Shown: positions 18,606-27,877 of the stretch, piece after piece | Numbering within the stretch: the first letter of the stretch is position 1 | How the letters are laid out: every line of letters starts with the position of its first letter | NCBI RefSeq assembly: GCF_001592755.1 | Contig: NZ_LUKF01000014.1 | Coordinates: forward strand, 248,401-312,400 | Direction: 5' to 3' | DNA: 64,000 nucleotides | DNA from: Bdellovibrio bacteriovorus | Lineage (GTDB): Bacteria; Bdellovibrionota; Bdellovibrionia; Bdellovibrionales; Bdellovibrionaceae | Notes under the pieces: generated by a model | The model's input: only the letters and a program-made list of their open reading frames with translations | What the model was told of the DNA's origin: nothing | Database searches by the model: none | Program-made: the position numbers and the translations under genes

Positions 18606-20170
18606 AGAAATTATTACTACTCCTGATCGCTTCAAGCTTGGTTGTGCCTTTGGCAAGTTCAGCGCAAAGAAAAACGAAACCGCGCGCTCGTTCGACGGCG
18701 CCGTTATACAATTCCAATACGCGTGAAGCGACTTTGAAGAATCAATTAAGCAACGCTTTGCGCATGGCTCAAGGCGGGCAGTATGAAGCGGCGGCGAACA
18801 ATTTGTTCACTTTAAGCCGTCGTTCTGAATTGGCCGCGGAACGTCCGCAAATCAAATACATTTTGGGAACGATGTTGATGGAGCTTAAACTCAATCAAAC
18901 AGCGGCTTTCCAGTTTGTGGATGTTATTCGTACAAAGCATCCTAAATATTCGAAGCTGGCGATCGAAAAACTTTCGATCGTGGCCGATACTTTGGGTGAT
19001 GACACGATTTTGAACTACGCGATTTCTCGCGTGGATTTAAACGACTTCCCAAGTAACTTGCGCGATATGATCAATTATCGCTTGGGTGAAATTAAACTTC
19101 GCAATCGTGAGTTCCGTCAATCCGCAGAGCTTTTTGGTAAAGTCAGCTTTGGAAGCAGTTATTACTTCCAGGCTCTTTATAACAAGGGCCTCGCAGAGCT
19201 TGAAGAAAATCAACCTTCTTTGGCGATTGGAACTTTCAATAAAATGTTAGACGCTCGCAGAAAAGCTCCCGTGACGGACACTAATAAAGTGGCGGCACAA
19301 ATGGGTTTAGCGCGCGCGCTTTATCAAAAACAAGATTGGGAAGCTTCCATCGAAGCCTATGCCCAAGTTCCGCGCGACACATTGATGTGGCATGATGCGG
19401 TTTTTGAACAAAGCTGGGCCATGCTTCGTGCCGCTCGCTTCCGTTCTGCTTTGAGTAATTTCCAAACTCTCCATTCGGCATATTACGAAGACTTTTATAT
19501 GCCGGAGAGTTTACTTCTTCGTGCCATCGTCTATCTTTACATCTGTAAATATGACGAAATGGAAAAGGTCCTAAGCCTGTTTGAAAAAACTTATGGGCCG
19601 GTTCGTGCGAAGATCGGGGACTTCTTGAAATCCACAAATGAGGCGAGCGCCTTCTATGCGGAAATCGAAAAAGCTCACTACATGAAAACAACGGATAAGA
19701 GCTCCAACCTTCGCCTTCCGTACATCGTTCTTCGCAATGTCTTAGATCAAGGGGATGTGAAGCGTTCAATGCATTATCTTGATAAATTAAATCAAGAAAA
19801 AGCACGTGTGGAGTCAAACCCGGCATTCCGTGCTTCTCCGTTAGGTCAATACGCTTTGAAGATTCTTGCCAACCGCGGAAAAAATACGAAGTTCGCGGTG
19901 GGCGATATGGTGAAAGCGCACTTGTTAAATATGCGCGTGGAACTGCGTGATCTTTATGAACAAGCCGGATTCATTCGCTATGAAATGATCACGGGCCGTA
20001 AAGAAAGCATTAAAAAGAAAATTTCTGGAAAAGATATCGAGCAGATCGACGAAAACATCGACCGTCAGTTCTATATCCAGAATGGATATGAATATTATCC
20101 GTTCCAAGGCGAGTACTGGCTCGATGAAGTTGGAAACTACCACTATCTTGGAAAACAAAGCTGCGAGTAA
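18602..20170 (+). CDS. Periplasmic TPR protein (GltC-like by context)
   Basis: 522 residues. Signal peptide MKKLLLLLIASSLVVPLASS, a basic stretch, then helical TPR-type repeats through most of the chain (LRMAQGGQYEAAANNLFTLS, LGEIKLRNREFRQSAELFGK, ALYQKQDWEASIEAYAQVP). The C-terminus ends in an aromatic-rich segment (EYYPFQGEYWLDEVG). TPR scaffolds of this kind bridge inner- and outer-membrane parts in the Glt complex. No enzymatic motif seen. Starts inside the previous stop, so it is coupled. Confidence 0.8.
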   Translation: MKKLLLLLIASSLVVPLASSAQRKTKPRARSTAPLYNSNTREATLKNQLSNALRMAQGGQYEAAANNLFTLSRRSELAAERPQIKYILGTMLMELKLNQTAAFQFVDVIRTKHPKYSKLAIEKLSIVADTLGDDTILNYAISRVDLNDFPSNLRDMINYRLGEIKLRNREFRQSAELFGKVSFGSSYYFQALYNKGLAELEENQPSLAIGTFNKMLDARRKAPVTDTNKVAAQMGLARALYQKQDWEASIEAYAQVPRDTLMWHDAVFEQSWAMLRAARFRSALSNFQTLHSAYYEDFYMPESLLLRAIVYLYICKYDEMEKVLSLFEKTYGPVRAKIGDFLKSTNEASAFYAEIEKAHYMKTTDKSSNLRLPYIVLRNVLDQGDVKRSMHYLDKLNQEKARVESNPAFRASPLGQYALKILANRGKNTKFAVGDMVKAHLLNMRVELRDLYEQAGFIRYEMITGRKESIKKKISGKDIEQIDENIDRQFYIQNGYEYYPFQGEYWLDEVGNYHYLGKQSCE

Positions 20171-20173
20171 TAT

Positions 20174-23100
20174 ATGAAATTCAACAGGCATCAACTTCTT
20201 ATTCCGAGTCTTCTTACTACTTTGTGCTTAAGCCCGATGGCTTTCGCACAAAGATCGACCGTAAAAACTACTAAGACTGTTAAGAAAAAGACAGTGGGTG
20301 AACTGTTGTCGCAAGCAAGCGAAAGCAGCCGTGGCGGACGCTTGCAGATGTCCAAAACGGACACGTCCCTTCCGGCTTCGAATCTTGGATTTAAACAAGA
20401 TGTTCGTTCTTACAATCTCGAGTCCGTTAAACCTCCACGCTCTTCCGAACTTATGCAGCATGAGTCTTCTGGAGCGAGCAGTGAACAAGCTCAGTACGAG
20501 CGTGTTTTGGATCAACAAATTCAAGAGCTTTATAAACTGACGCAGAAATTTAAAACCAGCCCGAATCGTGGTGAATTATGGCTGCGTTTGGCAGAACTGT
20601 ATGTTGAAAAAGCCAGTCTCATCGACTCTCGTAAGCAAGATGAATACGATGCGAAGCTGCGTGCCTTTCAATCTGGGAAAACCAAGAAGAAGCCGCGTTT
20701 AGATACTGCGGATGCACGTGAATACAATAAAAAAGCCGTTCAACTTTATGAATGGTTTCAAAGAGACTTCCCTCGTGACGAAAAGAACAGCCAGGCCTTG
20801 TTCTTCTTGGGTTACAATTATTTTGAACTTGGTGAAGTAAAAAAAGGGGCTCAATACTATGAGCAACTGACTCGCGGATATCCTAATTCTCCGTTTGTTG
20901 GCGAAGCCCATTTTGCTTTGGCCGAATACTACTTTGAGAACGAAAAGTGGGCGCCGGCTTACAAAGAATATTCTTACTTAATTAAAGAAAAGAAACACCG
21001 TTTACACACGTTTGCTCTTTATAAAGGGGCTTGGTGCTTATTCCGTATTGGTAAAGTTCAGCAAGCCATGAACTATCTTGAGTTCATCATTAAAAGTGGC
21101 AAAGCTGAAACCGGGGATCAATTGGCAGGTCGTCGTACAGTCAACCGTACGCGTCTGGAGGGGGAAGCCCTTCGCGATATCGTCATCTTCTATGCCGAAG
21201 GTGGCGACCCCAACAAGGCGGCTTCTTACTTCAAAAATCTAGTAGGAAACGACTATCTTCCTTACTTGGAAAAGCTGGCTTATCAATACTCAGATCGTGG
21301 GAATAAAGATGCGTCACGTGACGTATTTAAGCTTTTGATCTCTCAAGCCCCGACGGCGCCAAAAGCTTTCGAGTATCAATATCAAATTGTTCAAAACTAT
21401 TATTATGCAAAAAACACGTCGCGCTTCAAAACTGAACTCTATAGCTGGGTGAAAGATTACGACGCTTCGGGTGCATGGTATGCCGCGAACAAAAATAACA
21501 AAGAGTTGATCGAAAATTCGTACAAACTTCGCGAAACGACTCTTCGTAACTACGTTTTGCAGCAACATCAAACGGCGCAGAACTCGCGTGCGCCGTACTC
21601 TCAGTCTTTAGCTAACGAAGGCTACCAATTGTATCTGCGTGAATTCCCGGATTCGGCTTCGGCAGGGGATATGCACTTTTACTATGGTGAGCTTCTTTAT
21701 GACATGCAGAAGTATGACGAAGCCTCTGTGCAGTACAAGTGGGTTGTCGACAATGCTCCGCAAAGCAAGTTTTATGGAAAATCGGCGCAGAACTTAATCT
21801 TGTCGGTGGAAAGAAGTATTCCTTCTGACCAAGAGATGCAAAAGCGCGTAGGAAATTCTTTGGATCCGGTACCTTTGGAGCCGAAAGTGGACCGCTTTAT
21901 TAAAGCGGGTCAATGGTACATTGAAAAATTCCCAACCTCTGAAAAAGCGGTTGAAATTAAATTCCGTATCGGTCGCTTGTATTATCAAAGCAATCACTTT
22001 GATGAAGCGACAAAGCACTTCCGTGAAATCGTGCAACAACACCCGAACACGAAGTATGCGGAATACTCGGCCAACCTTCTTTTGGATATCTATAACTTGA
22101 AGAAAGACTACGTGGGATTGGAAAAAACGGGAGCAGAGCTTCTGGCAGTTCCTTCCATCGCAGCTTCAAAGGCAGGGTCTGACATTCGTGGCGTTCTTGA
22201 AAAGGCGTCCTTCAAACGTGGCCAAGATTTAGAGCTGGAAAAGAAATACGCAGACAGTGCGCAGGTGTACCAAGCGTTTGCCAAACAAAATCCAAAATCG
22301 AACTTGGCAACCACGGCGTTATTTAATGCCGGTGTTAACTTTGAGCGTGCGGGAATGAATGGTCCAGCGATTGAATCCTACCAAGGGGTTATTGATTCGA
22401 AAGACCCTTCTGCAGAAAAGTTGAAACCAAAAGCGCGTCGTCTTTTAGCGAAACAGTATCAAGACTCTGCCCAATTTGAAGAGGCGGCAAAGCTTTATAA
22501 ACAATCGGCTCAAGAAAATCCGACGGATCCTTTGGCTCCGAACTTGATTTTCAATGCGGCTGTTCTTTATGAAGCTCTTGGTAAATCTGACGAAGCGATT
22601 CGTGCTTACACGGAATTTACGAAATTAAATAAAAAACACGCTGACAATATCGAAGCCGTCTTTAGCATGGCGCAAATCCATCGCAAAGCCGGTCAGAATG
22701 GAGCCGCTATCGCTCGTTACACTGAATACGTGGAAAACGGCGGTCGCGATCAAGAAAAAGTTGTCGAGGCGGCTTACTGGGTTAGCGAGCTTTCGGAAAG
22801 ATCGCGTGCGAAAACCAAAGCCGACGAGTGGAAGCAGAAAACTCTGTCTATCCAGAAACGATTTGCACCAAACAGAAAAGGTGTGGGCGCTTCTTGGGCC
22901 GCGAAACTAAAATTTGGTGAAGCACAAGAGACTTTCAAGGAAATGAAAGCCATCACTTTCCCAGCGGATCCGAATAAACAAAAGGCCGCAGCGGATAAAA
23001 AGATCGCTTTATTGACGAAACTGACAGGTGAGCTTGCGGATATTATTAAATATGACAGTGCCGAAGAAATCGTCAGCTCGTTGAGTGTTCTTGGTGAAGC

Positions 23101-23386
23101 CAACCAAAACATGGCGCAAGCTATCGTGAATGCACCACTTCCTCCGGGATTGAACGCAGAAGAAACGAAACAGTATAAAGCGGGCGTTGAAAAGTTCGCA
23201 GAGCCATTCAATACCAAAGCCAAAGAGAGCTTTAAGCTGGCCGTGGAACGTGGATGGGAGCTTGAAGTTTACAACGACGGTTTTAAAACGGCTTATGAAT
23301 ACATGAATAAGCTTGATCCAAAGACATACTACAACGGTGGCGAAGTAGGATCTGACATCCGCTTGGTGAATTGGATGGGGCAATAA
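20174..23386 (+). CDS. Large periplasmic TPR protein (GltD-like by context)
   Basis: 1070 residues, one of the two longest products in the window. Signal peptide ends at SPMAFAQ (about residue 26). A basic linker is followed by many TPR/Tol-Pal YbgF-type repeats (SQALFFLGYNYFELGEVKKG, YYGELLYDMQKYDEASVQYK, FRIGRLYYQSNHFDEATKHF). Repeats spaced by about 35 residues run from about 130 to 900. Such an all-helical solenoid should span much of the periplasm. Three bases separate it from the preceding stop. The order large TPR, TPR lipoprotein, small protein, FHA/TonB protein corresponds to gltD-E-F-G of Myxococcus as I remember it. Confidence 0.82.
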   Translation: MKFNRHQLLIPSLLTTLCLSPMAFAQRSTVKTTKTVKKKTVGELLSQASESSRGGRLQMSKTDTSLPASNLGFKQDVRSYNLESVKPPRSSELMQHESSGASSEQAQYERVLDQQIQELYKLTQKFKTSPNRGELWLRLAELYVEKASLIDSRKQDEYDAKLRAFQSGKTKKKPRLDTADAREYNKKAVQLYEWFQRDFPRDEKNSQALFFLGYNYFELGEVKKGAQYYEQLTRGYPNSPFVGEAHFALAEYYFENEKWAPAYKEYSYLIKEKKHRLHTFALYKGAWCLFRIGKVQQAMNYLEFIIKSGKAETGDQLAGRRTVNRTRLEGEALRDIVIFYAEGGDPNKAASYFKNLVGNDYLPYLEKLAYQYSDRGNKDASRDVFKLLISQAPTAPKAFEYQYQIVQNYYYAKNTSRFKTELYSWVKDYDASGAWYAANKNNKELIENSYKLRETTLRNYVLQQHQTAQNSRAPYSQSLANEGYQLYLREFPDSASAGDMHFYYGELLYDMQKYDEASVQYKWVVDNAPQSKFYGKSAQNLILSVERSIPSDQEMQKRVGNSLDPVPLEPKVDRFIKAGQWYIEKFPTSEKAVEIKFRIGRLYYQSNHFDEATKHFREIVQQHPNTKYAEYSANLLLDIYNLKKDYVGLEKTGAELLAVPSIAASKAGSDIRGVLEKASFKRGQDLELEKKYADSAQVYQAFAKQNPKSNLATTALFNAGVNFERAGMNGPAIESYQGVIDSKDPSAEKLKPKARRLLAKQYQDSAQFEEAAKLYKQSAQENPTDPLAPNLIFNAAVLYEALGKSDEAIRAYTEFTKLNKKHADNIEAVFSMAQIHRKAGQNGAAIARYTEYVENGGRDQEKVVEAAYWVSELSERSRAKTKADEWKQKTLSIQKRFAPNRKGVGASWAAKLKFGEAQETFKEMKAITFPADPNKQKAAADKKIALLTKLTGELADIIKYDSAEEIVSSLSVLGEANQNMAQAIVNAPLPPGLNAEETKQYKAGVEKFAEPFNTKAKESFKLAVERGWELEVYNDGFKTAYEYMNKLDPKTYYNGGEVGSDIRLVNWMGQ

Positions 23387-23387
23387 G

Positions 23388-24245
23388 ATGAAAAAGCTTG
23401 GACTATTACTGACATTGCTAGCGTTAACAGCGTGTTCGTCTTCTTCAAAGAAAGAAACTAAAACAGACGCGGCGGAAACTCGTCCTTCTGTTATGGATGC
23501 GCCTTCGGTTCAAAAAGAAGAACCAAAGCCTGCACCGATTGCTGAAGAGCCGGTTCGTCCTCAAGTTCCGACAACGCCTTCGCAGTACGCCGCTTTGAAC
23601 GAAGCTATTAAATCACAAAGTGACGACAAGATTTATCAGGCAGCGACACAGATCCTCACGCAATCTCCGAATGATGCAAAGGCCTTGAATGCGCTGGCGA
23701 TGTACCACTATAAGCGCGGTCGTTATGATCTTTGCCGCTACTTACTTTCGAAAGCGATCAGCTCGAGCCCGAAAATGGCAGAGCTTCATTCGAACTTAGG
23801 TATCGTGCAACTAGCGCAAGGTGAAAGAAGAGACGCAATTAAATCTTTCCGTAAGGCTTTAGATATCAACAACGATGAAGCGGTGGCGGCAGCAAACCTT
23901 GGTGCAATTTACGTTCAAGAAAAAGACTATGGCAAAGCGCAAGTCGTTCTTGAGACTGCTTACAGACGTGGCGTGCGTGATCCGCGTGTTTTGAATAACT
24001 ATGCGATCGCATTGTCGGCTCATCGTAAGTACGACAAAGCGGCAGATCTTTATGCTCAGATTTTGAAAGACAACGGCAATAACAAAGAAGCTCTTTATAA
24101 TTATGCAACACTGCTAGTAGAAAATATGGGCAAGTATCAAGAGGGGCTGGACGTCATTAACAGACTAAAGTTTGTAGGTGGGCCTTCAGATACTCGGAAT
24201 AAAATTATTGCTTTGGAAAATAAGGCGAAAGCTGGTTTAAAATAG
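23388..24245 (+). CDS. TPR lipoprotein (GltE/AglT-like by context)
   Basis: 285 residues. MKKLGLLLTLLALTACSSSS carries lipobox LTAC, so it is anchored by lipid, probably in the outer membrane. A Pro/Glu-rich linker (about 30-65) precedes five or six TPR units (LNALAMYHYKRGRYDLCRYL, LHSNLGIVQLAQGERRDAIK, AAANLGAIYVQEKDYGKAQV). In Myxococcus AglT/GltE is a TPR lipoprotein required for gliding. Starts one base after the previous stop. Confidence 0.85.
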   Translation: MKKLGLLLTLLALTACSSSSKKETKTDAAETRPSVMDAPSVQKEEPKPAPIAEEPVRPQVPTTPSQYAALNEAIKSQSDDKIYQAATQILTQSPNDAKALNALAMYHYKRGRYDLCRYLLSKAISSSPKMAELHSNLGIVQLAQGERRDAIKSFRKALDINNDEAVAAANLGAIYVQEKDYGKAQVVLETAYRRGVRDPRVLNNYAIALSAHRKYDKAADLYAQILKDNGNNKEALYNYATLLVENMGKYQEGLDVINRLKFVGGPSDTRNKIIALENKAKAGLK

Positions 24246-24260
24246 GTGAAGGTGGAAACT

Positions 24261-24569
24261 ATGTTGCGATTGGTTAAACAACTTACTGTAATGGTGGCAA
24301 TGATCTTGGCTTTTGACGTGAGCTTTGCCCAATCAACCAGTCGTTCATCCACTACAACCACGACAACGACGACGGTTAAAAAAGAAAGAAAGGCCACGCT
24401 GAACTTCGAAGACGAATTGATCGAAGGTTCTACGCAAAAGCCGGATCTTTTCTATCTCTTCCAAAAGAAGAATTTTAACTACAAAAGATTGATTAAGCTT
24501 AGAGAAAACTTTTTACCCGAGATGAGACGTACAACAGAAGATATTCAGCGGGTTCGGGGTGGTAATTGA
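24261..24569 (+). CDS. Small secreted protein (GltF-like by position)
   Basis: 102 residues from ATG 24261, chosen because aaggtgg lies 5 bases upstream; an in-frame GTG at 24246 would leave no room for a ribosome site. Signal peptide MLRLVKQLTVMVAMILAFDV ends near SFAQ. A Thr-rich run (SSTTTTTTTTV) is followed by a charged C-terminal part (about 45-102). No known domain. The only basis for the GltF comparison is size, secretion and location before the FHA/TonB gene. Its stop overlaps that gene's TTG start. Confidence 0.7.
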   Translation: MLRLVKQLTVMVAMILAFDVSFAQSTSRSSTTTTTTTTVKKERKATLNFEDELIEGSTQKPDLFYLFQKKNFNYKRLIKLRENFLPEMRRTTEDIQRVRGGN

Positions 24570-26668
24570 GAGCGCCTTTAATATTTAGAATTTTCAAAAA
24601 CAATCAGCTCGTCGGTGTTAAGCAGTTTGATCAAGATCAGATCGTGATCGGTCATAACGCCGAAGTGCATTTGGATTTAGACGGTGACGGAGTTTCTCCG
24701 ATTCACTGTTTGATTGAGTTGCGCGACAGTGGTTACTACGTCTGTGACTTAGGTTCTTTTTCTGGAACATTTAAAAATGGTCAGGCGGTTTTAGATGAAG
24801 CCGTCAGTTCTGGTGATGAGATCGAAGTCGGTCCTTTCAAAATTGCATTCTTCGTGGGAGTCCCAAAACCAAAAGTGACTCCGGGGCAAGCCGTGACGGC
24901 AGCGCCGGTGATCCCAGAGGCTCCGCCAGTGAAGGTTGAAAAACCTGCGGCTGCTCCAATGCCTCCGGCAGCGGTTGTAAAAACAGAAGAAATCAAAGTG
25001 GCTCCACCGGTGATTCCTGTGGAAGCGCCGAAAGTGGAAGAAAAGCCGGTTATTACGGCAGCTCCGGTGAAACCGGAAATTCGCCGCGAACGCACTTCGT
25101 ATAAGAAACTTAAAAAATCAAAAACTTTTGCTCCGCCAAGTGAAGTACAGGATCTTCGCACGCACTTGAAGCCGGGTAAAGGAAACACCGTTGAAGTCTT
25201 AGTAACGTGGAAAGAGCGTATTCTTACGACTTATCACTTTAAAGGAAACAAAACTATCCGTGTCAATGCGGGTGGTGATCATTCTGTTTCTCTTCCAGAT
25301 GGACTTGTTCCTCGCAATTTCCCTTTGTTGGATATGGCGGGTGGATTGAAAGTCAATACGACAGCAGATATGGGTGTGGAGCTTGTGTCTTCGGCGGGGA
25401 TTCAACCGGTTGAAGATTTAGCTCGTAACGGAAAAGCTCAACGTGGTGGGCAAGGTTACAACGTTCGCGTCGATCAGAACGAAATGTTGTGCGTGACTTT
25501 GCCAGGTGGAAATATCTGCATCTACGTTCGCTTTGTTCCGCAATCTCCCATTGTCCCCATGTTGCCACCGTTGATGTTGACGGGTTCTGAAATGACAGGC
25601 GTTGTGATGTCCATCGTGATGGTATCATTGCTAGCACTGTATATTTCGGCAACGATTCCTAAAGATTGGCAAGAAAACAAGCAAGAGGAAGTGCAACGTA
25701 TTGCTCAAGTGGTATTCACAAATCCACCACCGGCAGCAACTCCGGTGCCGACACCTCCTCCACCAACGCCTCCGCCGGTAGCGACTCCGACGCCAACACC
25801 TTCGCCGACACCACAAAAAGTCGTGGTTTCAGATCAAACGAAGGAAGCCCAGAAGAAAGGGCAAACAGGCCAGAAAGCGCAAAAGGCGCAACAGGCTGCG
25901 CGTGCTAGTGAAGTGGCGCCAAAACCAAATGCCAAAGATCGTACGAAGAAGTTTACGTCCACTCGTCAAGGTGGCGCGATTAAAACGGGCAACACGGCCG
26001 GGGCCAATGCGCAATCTTCGAATAAAGATCTTTCGAAAGTGGGACTTTTCAGCGCCTTCGGTGGTGGCGGAAGTCGCGCGAACATCGACAAAGCTTACTC
26101 GGGTGCGGGTGAGGTTTTAGGTATGGCGGATAAAGCGACAGGAACTGCCGGTTTCAATGAAGACCGCGCGGGTGATGATCTAGGTTCTAGATTTAAAGAT
26201 GCCGGTGCCGGCGGTAAGGGAACAGCCACTCAAGGTATCGCCAACATCGGTACTAAGGGACGTGGTTCGGGCCAAGCGGCTTACGGTGCCAGTGATGGAT
26301 TCGGAAGTAAAACAACGGTCGCTATTGAGGGCGGTGGTTTTGAAGAATCCTTCGATGGAACTATTGATAAAGAAGCGATTCGCCGTGTGATTCGTGCAAA
26401 AAAACACGAACTGCAAAGCTGTTACGAGCGTGCTCTGAACACTTTGGAAAAAGGCCGTCGTCTTGAGGGTAAAATCGTATTGGGTTGGGAAATTGTAGCG
26501 CAAGGCCAAGCCCGCAACGTGAAGGTGAAGAGTTCAACTTTAGGTAACGCCCAAGTTGAAAACTGCATTCGCGATCGTTTGGCCAGCTGGACATTCCCAG
26601 AACCTCCACCAGGTCTTGTGGCCGAAGTGCAGGCGTACCCGTTCGTGTTAAACCCAGCTAGTAACTAA
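24566..26668 (+). CDS. FHA - transmembrane - TonB-like (AgmX/PglI C-terminal) protein, GltG-like
   Basis: 700 residues. A cytoplasmic FHA-like domain (1-95; VSPIHCLIEL, GTFKNGQ) has His where the phosphothreonine-binding Arg normally follows Gly (IVIGHNAE). A Pro/Val/Lys-rich linker and a second folded part (about 200-330) follow. One membrane helix (GVVMSIVMVSLLALYISATI) precedes a Pro/Thr-rich periplasmic linker and Gly-rich stretches. The C-terminal ~100 residues, with LQSCYERALN and VKVKSSTLGNAQVENCIRDR, match the AgmX/PglI-type TonB-related domain. It would couple the TolQR motor to periplasmic partners. TTG start overlaps the previous stop. Confidence 0.85.
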   Translation: MRAPLIFRIFKNNQLVGVKQFDQDQIVIGHNAEVHLDLDGDGVSPIHCLIELRDSGYYVCDLGSFSGTFKNGQAVLDEAVSSGDEIEVGPFKIAFFVGVPKPKVTPGQAVTAAPVIPEAPPVKVEKPAAAPMPPAAVVKTEEIKVAPPVIPVEAPKVEEKPVITAAPVKPEIRRERTSYKKLKKSKTFAPPSEVQDLRTHLKPGKGNTVEVLVTWKERILTTYHFKGNKTIRVNAGGDHSVSLPDGLVPRNFPLLDMAGGLKVNTTADMGVELVSSAGIQPVEDLARNGKAQRGGQGYNVRVDQNEMLCVTLPGGNICIYVRFVPQSPIVPMLPPLMLTGSEMTGVVMSIVMVSLLALYISATIPKDWQENKQEEVQRIAQVVFTNPPPAATPVPTPPPPTPPPVATPTPTPSPTPQKVVVSDQTKEAQKKGQTGQKAQKAQQAARASEVAPKPNAKDRTKKFTSTRQGGAIKTGNTAGANAQSSNKDLSKVGLFSAFGGGGSRANIDKAYSGAGEVLGMADKATGTAGFNEDRAGDDLGSRFKDAGAGGKGTATQGIANIGTKGRGSGQAAYGASDGFGSKTTVAIEGGGFEESFDGTIDKEAIRRVIRAKKHELQSCYERALNTLEKGRRLEGKIVLGWEIVAQGQARNVKVKSSTLGNAQVENCIRDRLASWTFPEPPPGLVAEVQAYPFVLNPASN

Positions 26669-26715
26669 TATTTAAACCGACACCGTCGGATAAGATTTTT
26701 TAAGGAGGAGTCCCC

Positions 26716-27381
26716 GTGAACCCAACAGTAACAGCAGACAACATGAATTTCATCCAGCGTGCTTTCGCTGAGGGTGGCTTCGTCATGTACGTAATCGCGG
26801 TCATCGCTATCTTGGCTTTGTTCGTGATCGTAGAACGATTGATGAAACTAAAAAACCTTTCTGTGGATAAAAAAGAATTCACAGATCAAATCTTCCGCAT
26901 GGTTGTTGCCGGTGATCTTCGCCAGGCGATCAGCTATTGTGATGCTCGCCCCGCTCCTTTGACAAACACGGTGAAAGCCGGTCTTGTTCAAGCGATGAAC
27001 AAACGCCCCGACGAAGAAGTTCAAGTGGCGATGGATGCAGCGGTGATGAGAGAAATGCCAAAAGTGGAAGGTTGGACATCTTTCCTAGCAGTTTTCGGTA
27101 ACGTCGCCGTACTTGCCGGTCTTCTTGGAACTATCATCGGTATGATCGGTTCATTCCGTGCCGTAGCGGCGGCGGATCCAGCGACGAAAGCTTTGGAACT
27201 TTCAAAAGGTATTTCGCATGCCTTGAACTGTACCGCTTTCGGTCTTTTGGTAGCGATCATTTCTATCGTTGCTTACGGTTTGTTCCAACATCGCATTCAA
27301 AAAACAGAAAACGAAGTTGTTGAAACAAGCATGAGTCTTTTGAATCTGGTAGTTGCTAATAGAGAAAAGATTAAAGACTAA
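26716..27381 (+). CDS. TolQ/ExbB/MotA-family proton channel protein (AglR-like)
   Basis: 221 residues with three membrane segments: VMYVIAVIAILALFVIVE, and a pair around 125-145 (VFGNVAVLAGLLGTIIGMIG) and 165-190. The conserved G-L-L-G-T-I-I-G-M and the Thr/Ser-lined last helix (HALNCTAFGLLVAIISIVAY) are those of the stator family that conducts protons with TolR. GTG start with strong aaggagg. First of a stator trio, separated by 47 bases from the FHA/TonB gene. Confidence 0.93.
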   Translation: MNPTVTADNMNFIQRAFAEGGFVMYVIAVIAILALFVIVERLMKLKNLSVDKKEFTDQIFRMVVAGDLRQAISYCDARPAPLTNTVKAGLVQAMNKRPDEEVQVAMDAAVMREMPKVEGWTSFLAVFGNVAVLAGLLGTIIGMIGSFRAVAAADPATKALELSKGISHALNCTAFGLLVAIISIVAYGLFQHRIQKTENEVVETSMSLLNLVVANREKIKD

Positions 27382-27400
27382 GTCATCTTAGAGGTTTTCA

Positions 27401-27877
27401 ATGGCTCACATAGATAGTGGCGATTCCAGCGGCAGAAAAAAGAATATCGAGTTGAATCTCGTGCCTTTCATTGACTTGATGAGCGTGCTTATCACGTTCC
27501 TCTTGATCACGGCCGTATGGACTCAAGTGTCTATGATTCAAATTGGCAGTTCTCTTTATGGGAAGAAGTCAGACACGCAACCCAGCCCGACACCTCCACC
27601 GAATGCCGATGTGGTATTGAAAGTGGATGTGAAAGAGGGCGGTTATGTCTTAACTGTTGGAAGACAAGTGATCAGTCTTCCCATGGTGAACGAACAATTT
27701 GACGATGCGGGCCTTGTCGCCCAATTGCAGCGCGTGAAGCAGCTTTATCCTGAAAAAGTGGATGCAGTGGTGAGCGTTGCAGATGCCATTCCGTATGAAC
27801 AGCTTATTAAAGCCATGGATAATTGCTTAAGCGCCGGCTTTTCCGCAATTTCTGTCGCAACAGGAGGGCCTCAATAA
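27401..27877 (+). CDS. TolR/ExbD-family protein (AglQ-like)
   Basis: 158 residues with one membrane helix (LVPFIDLMSVLITFLLITAV) carrying the proton-binding Asp25 in PFIDLM. A short Pro-rich linker (SPTPPP) leads to a periplasmic ExbD domain (VVLKVDVKEGGYVLTVG; YEQLIKAMDNCLSAGFSAIS). Together with the preceding TolQ-like and following TolR-like genes it forms a stator with two different TolR-type subunits, as AglR-AglQ-AglS do in Myxococcus. Confidence 0.92.
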   Translation: MAHIDSGDSSGRKKNIELNLVPFIDLMSVLITFLLITAVWTQVSMIQIGSSLYGKKSDTQPSPTPPPNADVVLKVDVKEGGYVLTVGRQVISLPMVNEQFDDAGLVAQLQRVKQLYPEKVDAVVSVADAIPYEQLIKAMDNCLSAGFSAISVATGGPQ

